Shown here piece by piece: positions 1-6,110 of a stretch of 10,432 nucleotides of DNA (its first letter is position 1; each line of letters starts with the position of its first letter). The notes below the pieces were generated by a model that saw only the letters and a list, made by a program, of their open reading frames with translations, was not told where the DNA came from and did not search any database. The translations under genes and the position numbers were made by a program. The DNA comes from Thiotrichales bacterium (GTDB lineage: Bacteria > Pseudomonadota > Gammaproteobacteria > PS1 > Pseudothioglobaceae), in the NCBI GenBank assembly GCA_002698045.1, contig NZUR01000026.1, positions 1 to 10,432 on the forward strand, given 5' to 3'.

Positions 1-70
1 TGATAGTGCCATCATGTTTTACAGTGAAAGGGACTTTATAGGGTATCTTATCACATTGAAAAATAAAATT

Positions 71-75
71 AAAGG
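71..75 (+). promoter_or_regulatory. Shine-Dalgarno for hemH, selecting a TTG start
   Basis: AAAGG lies 7 nt upstream of a TTG codon at 83. The more upstream ATG at 14 has no purine-rich site in the 13 bases visible before it. This favours TTG 83 as the hemH start. Confidence 0.6.
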
Positions 76-82
76 CTTAATA

Positions 83-1120
83 TTGTATCAATGTTCCAAC
101 ATTCATGAATCAAAGAGTGAGGCAAAAATTGGAATACTTTTGTCTAATCTCGGAACACCTGACGCTCCAACTAAGAAAGCAGTTAAGCCCTTTTTAAGGC
201 AATTCTTATCAGACACTAGGGTAATTGAGCCACCACCACCTAGGTGGATCTGGCAATTGATTTTGAACGTTGTCATCTTGAATTTACGTCCAAGAAAATC
301 TGCAAAGTTATACCAGAGTGTTTGGAATACTCATGGCGAGGGGTCTCCGTTGCTGTCAATTTCAAAAATGCAAAAGAGCGCTATTGAATTGCAACTTGAA
401 AAAATGGCGCCAGGTAGATTTATTGTTGCATTGGGTATGCGTTACGGGAACCCTTCAATTCAATCTGCTCTAAGTGAGCTAGAGTCTGAAGGATGTAACA
501 ATATTATAGTTTTGCCTCTATATCCCCAGTACGCATCATCTTCCACAGGTTCAGTCTTTGATGCTGTTACTGAGGGATTATCAAGCTGGCGCAATGTTCC
601 TGATTTTAGGTTTATTAGTAGCTATAACAAAGAAGAGCTATATATCCAAGCTCTAGCAAATAGCGTTAAAGAATATCAGGCCACACATGGTAAACCAGAC
701 CTTTTATTGATGTCTTATCACGGGATACCTAAAAGATATTTCGATAAAGGAGATAACTACCCATGCCAGTGCTGCAAAACTACTTACCTTCTTGCTTCAA
801 AATTAGATTTAAAGCCTGATGAGTATAGGATGACATTTCAATCAAGGGTAGGAGTTGGAGAATGGATGAAGGACTATACTGATGAAACATTAAAATCTCT
901 TCCCGCTAAGGGAGTTAAAAATGTTCAAGTTATTTGCCCCGGGTTTTCTGTTGACTGTCTAGAGACTATTGAAGAAATTAGTGAAGAAAATAAAACATAT
1001 TTTATGACTTCTGGAGGTGAATCTTTTGGCTATATCCCAGCACTAAATGACAGACAAGACCATATTGATTTTTTAACCAAACTATTATTAAAGAATTCAT
1101 CAGACTGGACAGTGCCATGA
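83..1120 (+). CDS. hemH: Ferrochelatase (protoporphyrin/coproporphyrin ferrochelatase)
   Basis: Ferrochelatase inserts Fe2+ into the porphyrin ring in the last steps of heme synthesis, in the cytoplasm or at the inner membrane. From TTG 83 the product is 345 aa, near the usual bacterial length (E. coli 320). Family landmarks are the N-terminal GILLSNLGTPDAPT (17-30), LGMRYG (117-122), VLPLYPQYASSSTGS (143-157), SYHGIP (211-216) with the metal-site His213, TFQSR (251-255) and CPGFSVDCLETIEE (285-298) with Glu294. A Cys cluster (PCQCC, 227-231) follows the GDNY segment; the same region is Cys-rich in several proteobacterial homologues. The frame is open upstream to an ATG at 14 (368 aa) and to the window edge. 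However, residues before LYQ resemble nothing in the family, and AAAGG sits correctly before TTG 83. Terminators follow the gene. Function is very secure; the start is moderately so. Confidence 0.95.
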   Translation: MYQCSNIHESKSEAKIGILLSNLGTPDAPTKKAVKPFLRQFLSDTRVIEPPPPRWIWQLILNVVILNLRPRKSAKLYQSVWNTHGEGSPLLSISKMQKSAIELQLEKMAPGRFIVALGMRYGNPSIQSALSELESEGCNNIIVLPLYPQYASSSTGSVFDAVTEGLSSWRNVPDFRFISSYNKEELYIQALANSVKEYQATHGKPDLLLMSYHGIPKRYFDKGDNYPCQCCKTTYLLASKLDLKPDEYRMTFQSRVGVGEWMKDYTDETLKSLPAKGVKNVQVICPGFSVDCLETIEEISEENKTYFMTSGGESFGYIPALNDRQDHIDFLTKLLLKNSSDWTVP

Positions 1121-1132
1121 ATATGATAAAAT
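1106..1132 (+). promoter_or_regulatory. Possible promoter for slyD (weak)
   Basis: TGGACA (1106-1111) and TAAAAT (1127-1132, within TATGATAAAAT) are 15 bp apart and could form a sigma-70 promoter at the end of hemH. If used, its transcript would run through the terminators at 1153-1235 before reaching slyD. A competing -10, TATAAG (1216-1221), lies in the loop of the 1206-1235 hairpin but has no good -35. Neither is convincing. Confidence 0.25.
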
Positions 1133-1152
1133 ACTCAACCTTAGATTCCCAG

Positions 1153-1205
1153 CTCAAATAGCTTTTAATATTTCCATAGCTTATTTTTGAGTCGTAATTT
1201 TTTTT
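1153..1205 (+). terminator. Weak hairpin plus T8 tract after hemH
   Basis: CTCAAA (1153-1158) pairs with TTTGAG (1186-1191), with a few more bulged pairs inside (TA and GC with GC and TA). A run of eight Ts follows at 1198-1205. The stem is short and AT-rich and the T run starts 6 nt after it, so this is a poor terminator by itself; it may be an upstream partner of the stronger one at 1206. Confidence 0.3.
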
Positions 1206-1234
1206 AGACTTTCCATATAAGGAAGGTCTTTTTT
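1206..1234 (+). terminator. Intrinsic terminator between hemH and slyD
   Basis: AGACTTTCC (1206-1214) pairs with GGAAGGTCT (1221-1229) over 9 bp with one G-T wobble, a 6-nt loop ATATAA and a T run at 1229-1234. It ends only 20 nt before the slyD ATG, so it either ends the hemH transcript or lies in the slyD leader. Confidence 0.75.
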
Positions 1235-1254
1235 GTATTTATTTTGGAGTAAAC

Positions 1255-1740
1255 ATGAAAGTAAGTAAAGATAAAGTGGTTTTAATGCACTACACACTTA
1301 AGAATGACAAAGGAGAAGTTATTGACTCCTCTGAAGGTGATGAACCTTTAGCATTTTTACAAGGACATGGGAACATTATCCCTGGTTTAGAAAAAGCGCT
1401 TGAGGGCTGTAAATTAGGAGATAAAAAGGAGGTTTCTATAGAACCAGAAGAGGCTTACGGTCCTCTTATGAAGGACGCTATCCAAGAAATTCCTAGCTCT
1501 GCACTTAAAGGCATCGAAGAAGTTACAATGGGTATGCAGCTCCAGTCTCAAGACCAAGATGGAAACCCATTCGTGGTCACAGTTGTAAAAATTGAAGATG
1601 ATAAAATTACGGTTGACGCTAACCATCCTTTGGCCGGTGAAACTCTTCATTTTTCTGTCAGTATCGAAGAGATTAGAGATGCCAATAAAGAAGAGCTCTC
1701 TCATGGCCATGTTCACGCACCTGGTGGTCACTCACATTAA
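1255..1740 (+). CDS. slyD: FKBP-type peptidyl-prolyl isomerase, SlyD-like
   Basis: SlyD is a cytoplasmic prolyl isomerase and chaperone that also binds metals and helps deliver nickel to hydrogenases in some bacteria. The 161-aa product follows the E. coli SlyD order: MKVSKDKVV start, a split FKBP domain with GHGNIIPGLEKALEG (37-51), the insert-in-flap chaperone domain at about 70-125, and NHPLAGETLHF (123-133) closing the FKBP fold. The tail has five His (150, 152, 154, 159, 161) but lacks the long Cys/His-rich extension of E. coli SlyD, so metal capacity is probably lower. TTGGAG (1244-1249) lies 5 nt before the ATG. The methyltransferase gene starts 26 bp downstream and is probably co-transcribed. 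The terminator just upstream makes its promoter unclear. Confidence 0.93.
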   Translation: MKVSKDKVVLMHYTLKNDKGEVIDSSEGDEPLAFLQGHGNIIPGLEKALEGCKLGDKKEVSIEPEEAYGPLMKDAIQEIPSSALKGIEEVTMGMQLQSQDQDGNPFVVTVVKIEDDKITVDANHPLAGETLHFSVSIEEIRDANKEELSHGHVHAPGGHSH

Positions 1741-1766
1741 ATTTAAAAGACTAATATCGGACTGAA

Positions 1767-2408
1767 GTGAACTCTTTAATTGCTTGTCCGCTATGTCAAT
1801 CCAATAAAACTAAGAATTTTTATAAAGAGAGTACTCGAGAGTACTCTCTTTGTTTTAATTGTGACTTTGTATTCGTTCCAAGAGTTTATCACCTCTCAGA
1901 GAGTGAGGAAAAAGCTAGGTATGACTCTCATAACAATGACCCTGAAGATGTTCGTTATCGTCAATTTTTGTCTCAGCTATTAGATCCACTCCTAGAGAGA
2001 ATTTCAAATAATTCAAGTGGCTTAGATTTTGGCTCTGGGCCAGGCCCTGCCTTGTCTCTTATGCTTGAAGAGTGCGGACACCAGGTTGACCTTTATGATA
2101 AGTTCTATGCTAGTAATGATTCAGTATTTGAGAAGAAGTATGACTTCATTACTGCGACTGAAGTCTTAGAGCATTTGAGTGACCCTATGATTGAGTTAAA
2201 TCGACTTGTAGGTTTACTTAAAAATAACGCCTATCTTGCCGTTATGACCCAACTATTAACGCCGAAAATTGACTTCAGTAATTGGTACTATAAAAATGAC
2301 CCGTCTCACATAAGCTTTTTTAGTAAAAAAACATTTAATTATTTGGCAAATTATTTTAGAATTGAGGTTTTCTATATTTCAGAAAGAGTTGTTTTTTTCA
2401 AAAAATAG
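1767..2408 (+). CDS. Class I SAM-dependent methyltransferase with N-terminal zinc ribbon
   Basis: The 213-aa protein has an N-terminal zinc-ribbon pattern, Cys7-x2-Cys10 and Cys29-x2-Cys32. A class I methyltransferase fold follows, with SAM motif I LDFGSGPG (86-93), an acidic residue after strand 2 (Asp108/Asp111) and FITATEVLEHL (127-137). The later YYKNDPSHISFFS (174-186) is typical of a family of uncharacterised bacterial methyltransferases. The substrate is unknown; the zinc ribbon could help bind a protein or nucleic acid, but nothing here decides that. The start is GTG 1767 with only a poor GGA upstream. It suits the family because the zinc ribbon begins within ten residues, and no better start precedes it. 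The gene lies 26 bp after slyD and ends 3 bp from the convergent rsgA. A strong inverted repeat lies inside it at 1824-1851. Confidence 0.85.
   Translation: MNSLIACPLCQSNKTKNFYKESTREYSLCFNCDFVFVPRVYHLSESEEKARYDSHNNDPEDVRYRQFLSQLLDPLLERISNNSSGLDFGSGPGPALSLMLEECGHQVDLYDKFYASNDSVFEKKYDFITATEVLEHLSDPMIELNRLVGLLKNNAYLAVMTQLLTPKIDFSNWYYKNDPSHISFFSKKTFNYLANYFRIEVFYISERVVFFKK
1824..1851. repeat. Perfect 11-bp inverted repeat inside the methyltransferase gene
   Basis: AAAGAGAGTAC (1824-1834) and GTACTCTCTTT (1841-1851) are exact reverse complements around the 6-bp spacer TCGAGA. The same stretch is also a tandem copy of GAGAGTACTC (1827-1836 and 1837-1846). In RNA it would form an 11-bp hairpin about 57 nt after the GTG start, followed by a U-rich stretch. 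It encodes residues 20-29, within the zinc-ribbon segment. Confidence 0.85.
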
Positions 2409-2411
2409 TGT

Positions 2412-3374
2412 TTATGGGAGTATCTTTAGATAACTCTGATAGCGAGAAGGGTGAATTTCTTTAAGTTCAACTGCATTTTTAACTGCACAACCAGGCTCAT
2501 TGATGTGTTGACAGTTCCTAAACCTACATTGACCTATTAGCGACTTAAATTCTCTAAAACCATTCACTATTTGTTTTTCAGTGAGTTCGTCTAGCTGGAA
2601 TTCTCTAATTCCTGGTGAGTCAATTAACTCCCCACCACTTGGTATGTGATAGATAGTCGTGTTGGTAGTGGTGTGCTTCCCTAGTTTACTTTTGCTTGAT
2701 ATTTCATTAACTCTAAGCTCTAAGTCGGGAATAAGGGAATTAATTAGTGAAGACTTGCCAACACCTGATTGCCCTAGAAAGATATGTGTTTTATTGATCA
2801 GTTGACTTTTAAAGGCTTCTAAATTCGTTTTATTTTTGACACTTAAAAAATGAACTTGATAGCCAATTTTTTCATAATTAGAGAAATCTAAAGAGAACTG
2901 TTCAGTGTTATCTGAAAGTTCAATTTTATTGACAACAATGTTAATTGGTAATTTAGAATTCTCAGCTAGAATTAAGTACCGATCAATAAGCTCGAACTGA
3001 TAGTGAGGTTCAATAGCAACAACAAGCCAGAGTTGATCAATATTGGCAGCAATTAATCGATCCTGCCTCTTAAGTTCATTTCTTCTTGGATAAATTGCAG
3101 TTACTATCCCTTCATTACCCCCGGCTGGCTGAAAAAGTACCTGGTCACCAGCAACAGATAGTCCAATATTTTTCCTCCCAGTAGACTGAAAGAGCTCTCC
3201 AGTTAATGATTCAACAAGCTGTCTTTGGCCATATCTAGTAATAACAAGGCCTTGCTGCTCTTTTTCATCAGACAATTTATTGTTCTCAGTTTTAGTTAGT
3301 GCTTTGTTGGCGCGTGCAATTTTTTCAGATTGAACTTTTTCTATACGCCATTTTTGTCTTCGTGTTAGCGCCAT
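2412..3374 (-). CDS. rsgA: Ribosome small subunit-dependent GTPase RsgA (YjeQ)
   Basis: RsgA is a GTPase that checks late maturation of the 30S subunit. The 320-aa protein has the family order: a basic N-terminus, an OB-fold (about 42-98), a circularly permuted GTPase domain with motif order G4-G1-G3, and a C-terminal zinc finger. Visible motifs are NKIE (149-152, G4), GQSGVGKSS (201-209, G1), GKHTTT (232-237), DSPG (252-255, G3) and zinc ligands Cys283, Cys288, His290 and Cys296. G4 normally reads NKxD, so Glu152 is unusual. No Shine-Dalgarno is obvious before the ATG. It lies 99 bp downstream of the M48 protease on the same strand, with no terminator seen between, so it may be read from that promoter; I see no confident promoter of its own. 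Confidence 0.96.
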   Translation of the reverse strand: MALTRRQKWRIEKVQSEKIARANKALTKTENNKLSDEKEQQGLVITRYGQRQLVESLTGELFQSTGRKNIGLSVAGDQVLFQPAGGNEGIVTAIYPRRNELKRQDRLIAANIDQLWLVVAIEPHYQFELIDRYLILAENSKLPINIVVNKIELSDNTEQFSLDFSNYEKIGYQVHFLSVKNKTNLEAFKSQLINKTHIFLGQSGVGKSSLINSLIPDLELRVNEISSKSKLGKHTTTNTTIYHIPSGGELIDSPGIREFQLDELTEKQIVNGFREFKSLIGQCRFRNCQHINEPGCAVKNAVELKEIHPSRYQSYLKILP

Positions 3375-3473
3375 TAAAAAGAGATTCTAAACTTAATGCG
3401 ATTAAAGAACGAATAAAACTTTATGAGAAAAAATCCAAGAGTGATTATGGCTGTTCTTATGATAAATATACCT

Positions 3474-4718
3474 TTATTGTAGCCGTTCAATTCTAAGTAC
3501 GGCGCTTGGATGAGAGTCGTGAAAAGCAGAATATAGCTTATCAGGTGAGAGCGAAGAAGAGTTCTCCTTGTAAAGCTTAGTTAACGATGAAATCAAGTCA
3601 TTTGCATCAGTGTGACTGGCTGCAAAAGCATCAGCCTGAAATTCATGCTTCCTAGAGACAAGGTTACTAATGGGCGTAACAAAAAAACTAAAGACTGGCA
3701 AGGCAAGACTAAAAAGAACTAAAGCTGTATGAGAAGAAGGCTCAGCAACACCCAATCCATTATAAAACCAATTTTGGTTAATTAAATAGCCTAGTAAGGC
3801 TAAGCTTGCAAGACTAAAAATGAATGAACTTATCATTCTTTGGCGAGTATGCTTGTGATGAAAATGCCCGAGCTCATGAGCAAGAATTGCCTCAATCTCT
3901 TTGTCTTCCATCCCCTTTAGAAGTGTATCAAAAAAAACAATTCGCTTATTTTTACCTATACCGGTGAAATAGGCATTTCCATGTGAGGATCTTTTTGAAC
4001 CATCCATTACAAATATACCGTCACTCCCAAAACCTGTTCGCTCCAGTAGGTTATTAATCCTGCTTTTTAATGCATCGTTATCGAGTGGATCAAATTTATT
4101 AAATATTGGAGCAATAAAGGATGGGTAGATCCACATCATGGTTAGTATAAATAGACTAATAATAACCCAAACATAAATCCACCAGTAATCACCAATAGAG
4201 CTAATATTCATAAGATAAAGAATGGCATAGATAAGGGGGATCATTAAAATTAGAGTCAACAGGATCTCTTTAATTAAATCAGCTGTAAAAGTTTTAACAG
4301 TCATACGGTTAAAGCCAAACTTTTGTTCAAGAACGAAATTGCGATAAATACTAAAAGGTAAATCTATAAAGCTAGCAATTAACATAATACTTGCAATAAA
4401 GGTGGTACCCATCAATATGGGGTTTGAAATTCTTTGACTCCAAAATACATCAAGCCAATTCATAGCACCACCAATCGTCCAAACAAGAACAATAAAAGTA
4501 GAAAAAATGATCTCAAAATGATTCACTAAGAGCTTAGCTTTTGTGTAGTTGCCGGCTTTTTGGTGATCTTCAAGTGTTATAGTTTCTTTGAAGCCATTTG
4601 GTACTTCATTAAATGAACGCTTAATTGCTTTATCTTGTCTAAAGTTAAGCCAAAGCAAAGCTAGCACTGAAGTTAATATTGCAAACAAAAAAACAAAAGT
4701 AAAAGTGTTAAATTCCAT
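3474..4718 (-). CDS. M48 family metalloprotease, Ste24/CAAX-protease type
   Basis: This is an integral inner-membrane zinc protease of the M48A (Ste24-like) group, probably for membrane protein quality control; bacteria have no prenylated CAAX substrates of the yeast kind. The 414-aa protein has an N-terminal helix (about 5-24) and hydrophobic segments near 68-88, 100-120, 150-172, 178-200, 298-314 and 330-350. The catalytic motif is HELGH (281-285); the third zinc ligand is probably Glu359 in HEFQAD. The SKRSSHGNAYFTG segment (241-253) and the C-terminal DSHPSAVLRI (401-410) are also typical. No Shine-Dalgarno is obvious. A minus-strand -10 lies about 36 bp upstream. It is divergent from ilvE and followed by rsgA. 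Confidence 0.92.
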   Translation of the reverse strand: MEFNTFTFVFLFAILTSVLALLWLNFRQDKAIKRSFNEVPNGFKETITLEDHQKAGNYTKAKLLVNHFEIIFSTFIVLVWTIGGAMNWLDVFWSQRISNPILMGTTFIASIMLIASFIDLPFSIYRNFVLEQKFGFNRMTVKTFTADLIKEILLTLILMIPLIYAILYLMNISSIGDYWWIYVWVIISLFILTMMWIYPSFIAPIFNKFDPLDNDALKSRINNLLERTGFGSDGIFVMDGSKRSSHGNAYFTGIGKNKRIVFFDTLLKGMEDKEIEAILAHELGHFHHKHTRQRMISSFIFSLASLALLGYLINQNWFYNGLGVAEPSSHTALVLFSLALPVFSFFVTPISNLVSRKHEFQADAFAASHTDANDLISSLTKLYKENSSSLSPDKLYSAFHDSHPSAVLRIERLQ

Positions 4719-4753
4719 TTTATAAAAATTAAATAATATAATATTCTAAAACA

Positions 4754-4759
4754 ATTATA
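4754..4759 (-). promoter_or_regulatory. -10 element for the M48 protease gene
   Basis: Read on the minus strand this is a consensus TATAAT preceded by GG. Transcription would begin near 4747, giving a leader of about 30 nt. No good -35 is visible at 16-18 bp. Confidence 0.5.
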
Positions 4760-4805
4760 CCTTGTGGTTTATGATAAATTATTGATTGAAAGTTTAGAAA
4801 AATAT

Positions 4806-4890
4806 TAACCCTATAACCCAGTGTTTTTGAAATTATATTGTTCTTTTTTTAACTAAATTATAGGTTGTTATATTTTATGAATAACCCTAT
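4806..4890. repeat. Pair of TAACCCTAT direct repeats between divergent promoters
   Basis: TAACCCTAT occurs at 4806-4814 and again at 4882-4890, 76 bp apart. The first copy runs straight into a second TAACCC (4814-4819). The second ends 8 bp before the ilvE -10. These are the only GC-bearing blocks in an otherwise very AT-rich 258-bp gap, so they could be regulator sites, but no regulator is recognised. Confidence 0.4.
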
Positions 4891-4898
4891 TAGATGGG

Positions 4899-4904
4899 TA
4901 TAAT
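4899..4904 (+). promoter_or_regulatory. -10 element for ilvE
   Basis: A consensus TATAAT predicts a start near 4911 and a leader of about 72 nt before the ilvE ATG. The -35 region (around 4876-4881) matches poorly, which suggests help from an activator or an unusual -35. Confidence 0.55.
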
Positions 4905-4915
4905 CTCGTATTTAA

Positions 4916-4966
4916 ATGTATAAAATAGTTCAAATAATATTGTACTATTTAGATTTAATTTATTAA
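4916..4966 (+). CDS. Possible 16-aa leader peptide upstream of ilvE
   Basis: An ATG at 4916 opens a 16-codon frame ending at TAA 4964-4966, in the predicted ilvE leader. The peptide reads MYKIVQIILYYLDLIY; half of its residues are Ile, Leu or Val, the amino acids made through IlvE, including two adjacent ATA codons. Against it: AT-rich DNA encodes many Ile and Leu codons by chance, there is no Shine-Dalgarno, and no terminator hairpin lies between it and ilvE. A weak AAATAGT/ACTATTT stem (4923-4929/4944-4950) overlaps it. Confidence 0.15.
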   Translation: MYKIVQIILYYLDLIY

Positions 4967-4972
4967 AGAATT

Positions 4973-4976
4973 AAGG
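4973..4976 (+). promoter_or_regulatory. Shine-Dalgarno for ilvE, selecting ATG 4983
   Basis: AAGG lies 6 nt before ATG 4983. TTG 4977 would leave no spacing and ATG 4992 would leave 15 nt, so 4983 is the best start. Confidence 0.65.
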
Positions 4977-4982
4977 TTGTTT

Positions 4983-5915
4983 ATGATTACTATGGAAGAT
5001 AGAGACGGCTTCATCTGGATGGATGGAGAGTGGTTGGATTGGCGTGAAGCTAAAATTCATGTACTTACTCATACACTTCATTATGGTATGGGCGCATTCG
5101 AAGGTGTTCGTGCTTATGAGACTCCTGATGGACCTGCGATTTTTAAGCTTGATGATCATACCGATCGATTGTTTAATTCAGCAAAGATTCTTGGGATGAA
5201 AATTCCTTATAGCGCTGATACTTTAAATCAAGCCCAAAGAGAAGTTATCACCAAAAATAACTTAAAATCTGCATACATCAGGCCGATGTGCTTTTATGGC
5301 TCAGAAGGCATGGGATTAAGAGCAGACAACTTAAAAGTGCACGTAATGATTGCGGCTTGGGAGTGGGGGGCTTATCTTGGTGAGGATAACATTAAAAATG
5401 GTATTAGAATTCGAACTTCGTCCTTTACAAGGCATCATGGCCATCCTTCGATGAGTAGGGCGAAAACAAATGGCAACTATGTGAACTCGATGATGGCATT
5501 GAAAGAGGCGCTCGATGCAGGATATGATGAAGCCTTAATGTTAGATGTTGATGGTTATGTCTCTGAGGGCAGTGGCGAGAATATATTTGTCATAAATGAA
5601 GGTACACTCTACACCCCATATTTAACATCTGCCTTGCCTGGAATTACGCGTGATACAATTTTCACTCTAGCACAATCTATCGGCTATGAAATTATAGAAA
5701 AGAACCTGACCTGTGATGATATTTATCAATCAGATGAGGCTTTTTTTACAGGGACTGCTGCAGAAGTAACCCCCATAAGAGAGCTAGATGGTCATCAAAT
5801 TGGAAGCGGTACTCGTGGCCCTATTACTGAGAAACTACAATCCCTATATTTTGATTGTGTTCATGGACGCAATAATGAGTACAGGGACTGGATAGTAAAT
5901 GGGAGATGCTCTTGA
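4983..5915 (+). CDS. ilvE: Branched-chain amino acid aminotransferase
   Basis: IlvE is a cytoplasmic PLP enzyme of fold class IV that carries out the last step of Ile, Leu and Val synthesis, moving an amino group between glutamate and the 2-oxo acids. From ATG 4983 it has 310 aa, the usual length. Landmarks are DRDGFIWMDGEW (6-17), HTLHYGMGAFEGVRAY (30-45), RPMCFYGSEGMGLRADN, Lys161 in SRAKTNGNY (the PLP Schiff-base lysine, E. coli Lys160 region), SEGSGEN (194-200) and GTAAEVTPIREL. It heads a tight cluster: its stop overlaps the start of the zinc-finger gene by 4 bp, and aroK follows. A promoter -10 lies at 4899-4904. Confidence 0.96.
   Translation: MITMEDRDGFIWMDGEWLDWREAKIHVLTHTLHYGMGAFEGVRAYETPDGPAIFKLDDHTDRLFNSAKILGMKIPYSADTLNQAQREVITKNNLKSAYIRPMCFYGSEGMGLRADNLKVHVMIAAWEWGAYLGEDNIKNGIRIRTSSFTRHHGHPSMSRAKTNGNYVNSMMALKEALDAGYDEALMLDVDGYVSEGSGENIFVINEGTLYTPYLTSALPGITRDTIFTLAQSIGYEIIEKNLTCDDIYQSDEAFFTGTAAEVTPIRELDGHQIGSGTRGPITEKLQSLYFDCVHGRNNEYRDWIVNGRCS
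5901..5905 (+). promoter_or_regulatory. Shine-Dalgarno for the zinc-finger gene, selecting a TTG start
   Basis: GGGAG inside the end of ilvE lies 6 nt before TTG 5912. The ATG at 5906 directly abuts it with no spacing, so TTG 5912 is the more likely start. Confidence 0.6.
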
Positions 5916-6094
5916 GTAATCGAAGCTCACCCCATACAAGCTTTAGTTTCGTTACGAAAACTGAGTTACCATTTCACTGTCCACCTAAAGATGCACCAAA
6001 ATGGAATATGCACCCAAAGGTTTTCCTTTCATTTTCTGACGATGGAAAGGCGAGCTGTCCTTATTGTGGTGCTAAATATGAGTTAGAGAAATAG
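5912..6094 (+). CDS. Small zinc-finger (CHCC, NDUFS6-like) protein
   Basis: A 60-aa protein of the zf-CHCC family, related to the zinc-binding part of mitochondrial complex I subunit NDUFS6. Likely zinc ligands are Cys23, His34, Cys49 and Cys52, in LPFHCP, MHPKVFLSF and CPYCGAKY. Its exact bacterial function is unknown. The TTG start overlaps the ilvE stop by 4 bp (TTGA), indicating translational coupling; an ATG at 5906 would add two residues but has no room for the Shine-Dalgarno. A small gene of this family directly after ilvE is also known in other gammaproteobacteria such as Pseudomonas. aroK follows after 16 bp. Confidence 0.85.
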   Translation: MSNRSSPHTSFSFVTKTELPFHCPPKDAPKWNMHPKVFLSFSDDGKASCPYCGAKYELEK

Positions 6095-6110
6095 ACATCT
6101 ATATCGATAA

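Noticed and set aside
18..49. TTTACA and TATCTT upstream of hemH as a promoter.
   Set aside because: The 20-bp spacer is too long and the hexamers are poor; the region also reaches the window edge.
5..1118. AGTGCCAT at both 5-12 and 1111-1118, flanking hemH like a target-site duplication.
   Set aside because: Eight bases is short, the second copy is coding sequence at the hemH end, there are no terminal inverted repeats, and hemH is a core gene.
1414..1731. 105-codon minus-strand open frame opposite slyD.
   Set aside because: It lies wholly within the well-supported slyD gene, and its translation looks like low-complexity antisense.
3299..3496. 65-codon plus-strand open frame across the gap between the M48 and rsgA genes.
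   Set aside because: It overlaps the rsgA 5' end and the M48 3' end on the opposite strand, has no Shine-Dalgarno and resembles no known protein.
4923..4950. AAATAGT/ACTATTT stem in the ilvE leader as a terminator or riboswitch.
   Set aside because: The stem has 7 bp with one GC pair, a 14-nt loop and no T tract, so it is too weak to call alone.
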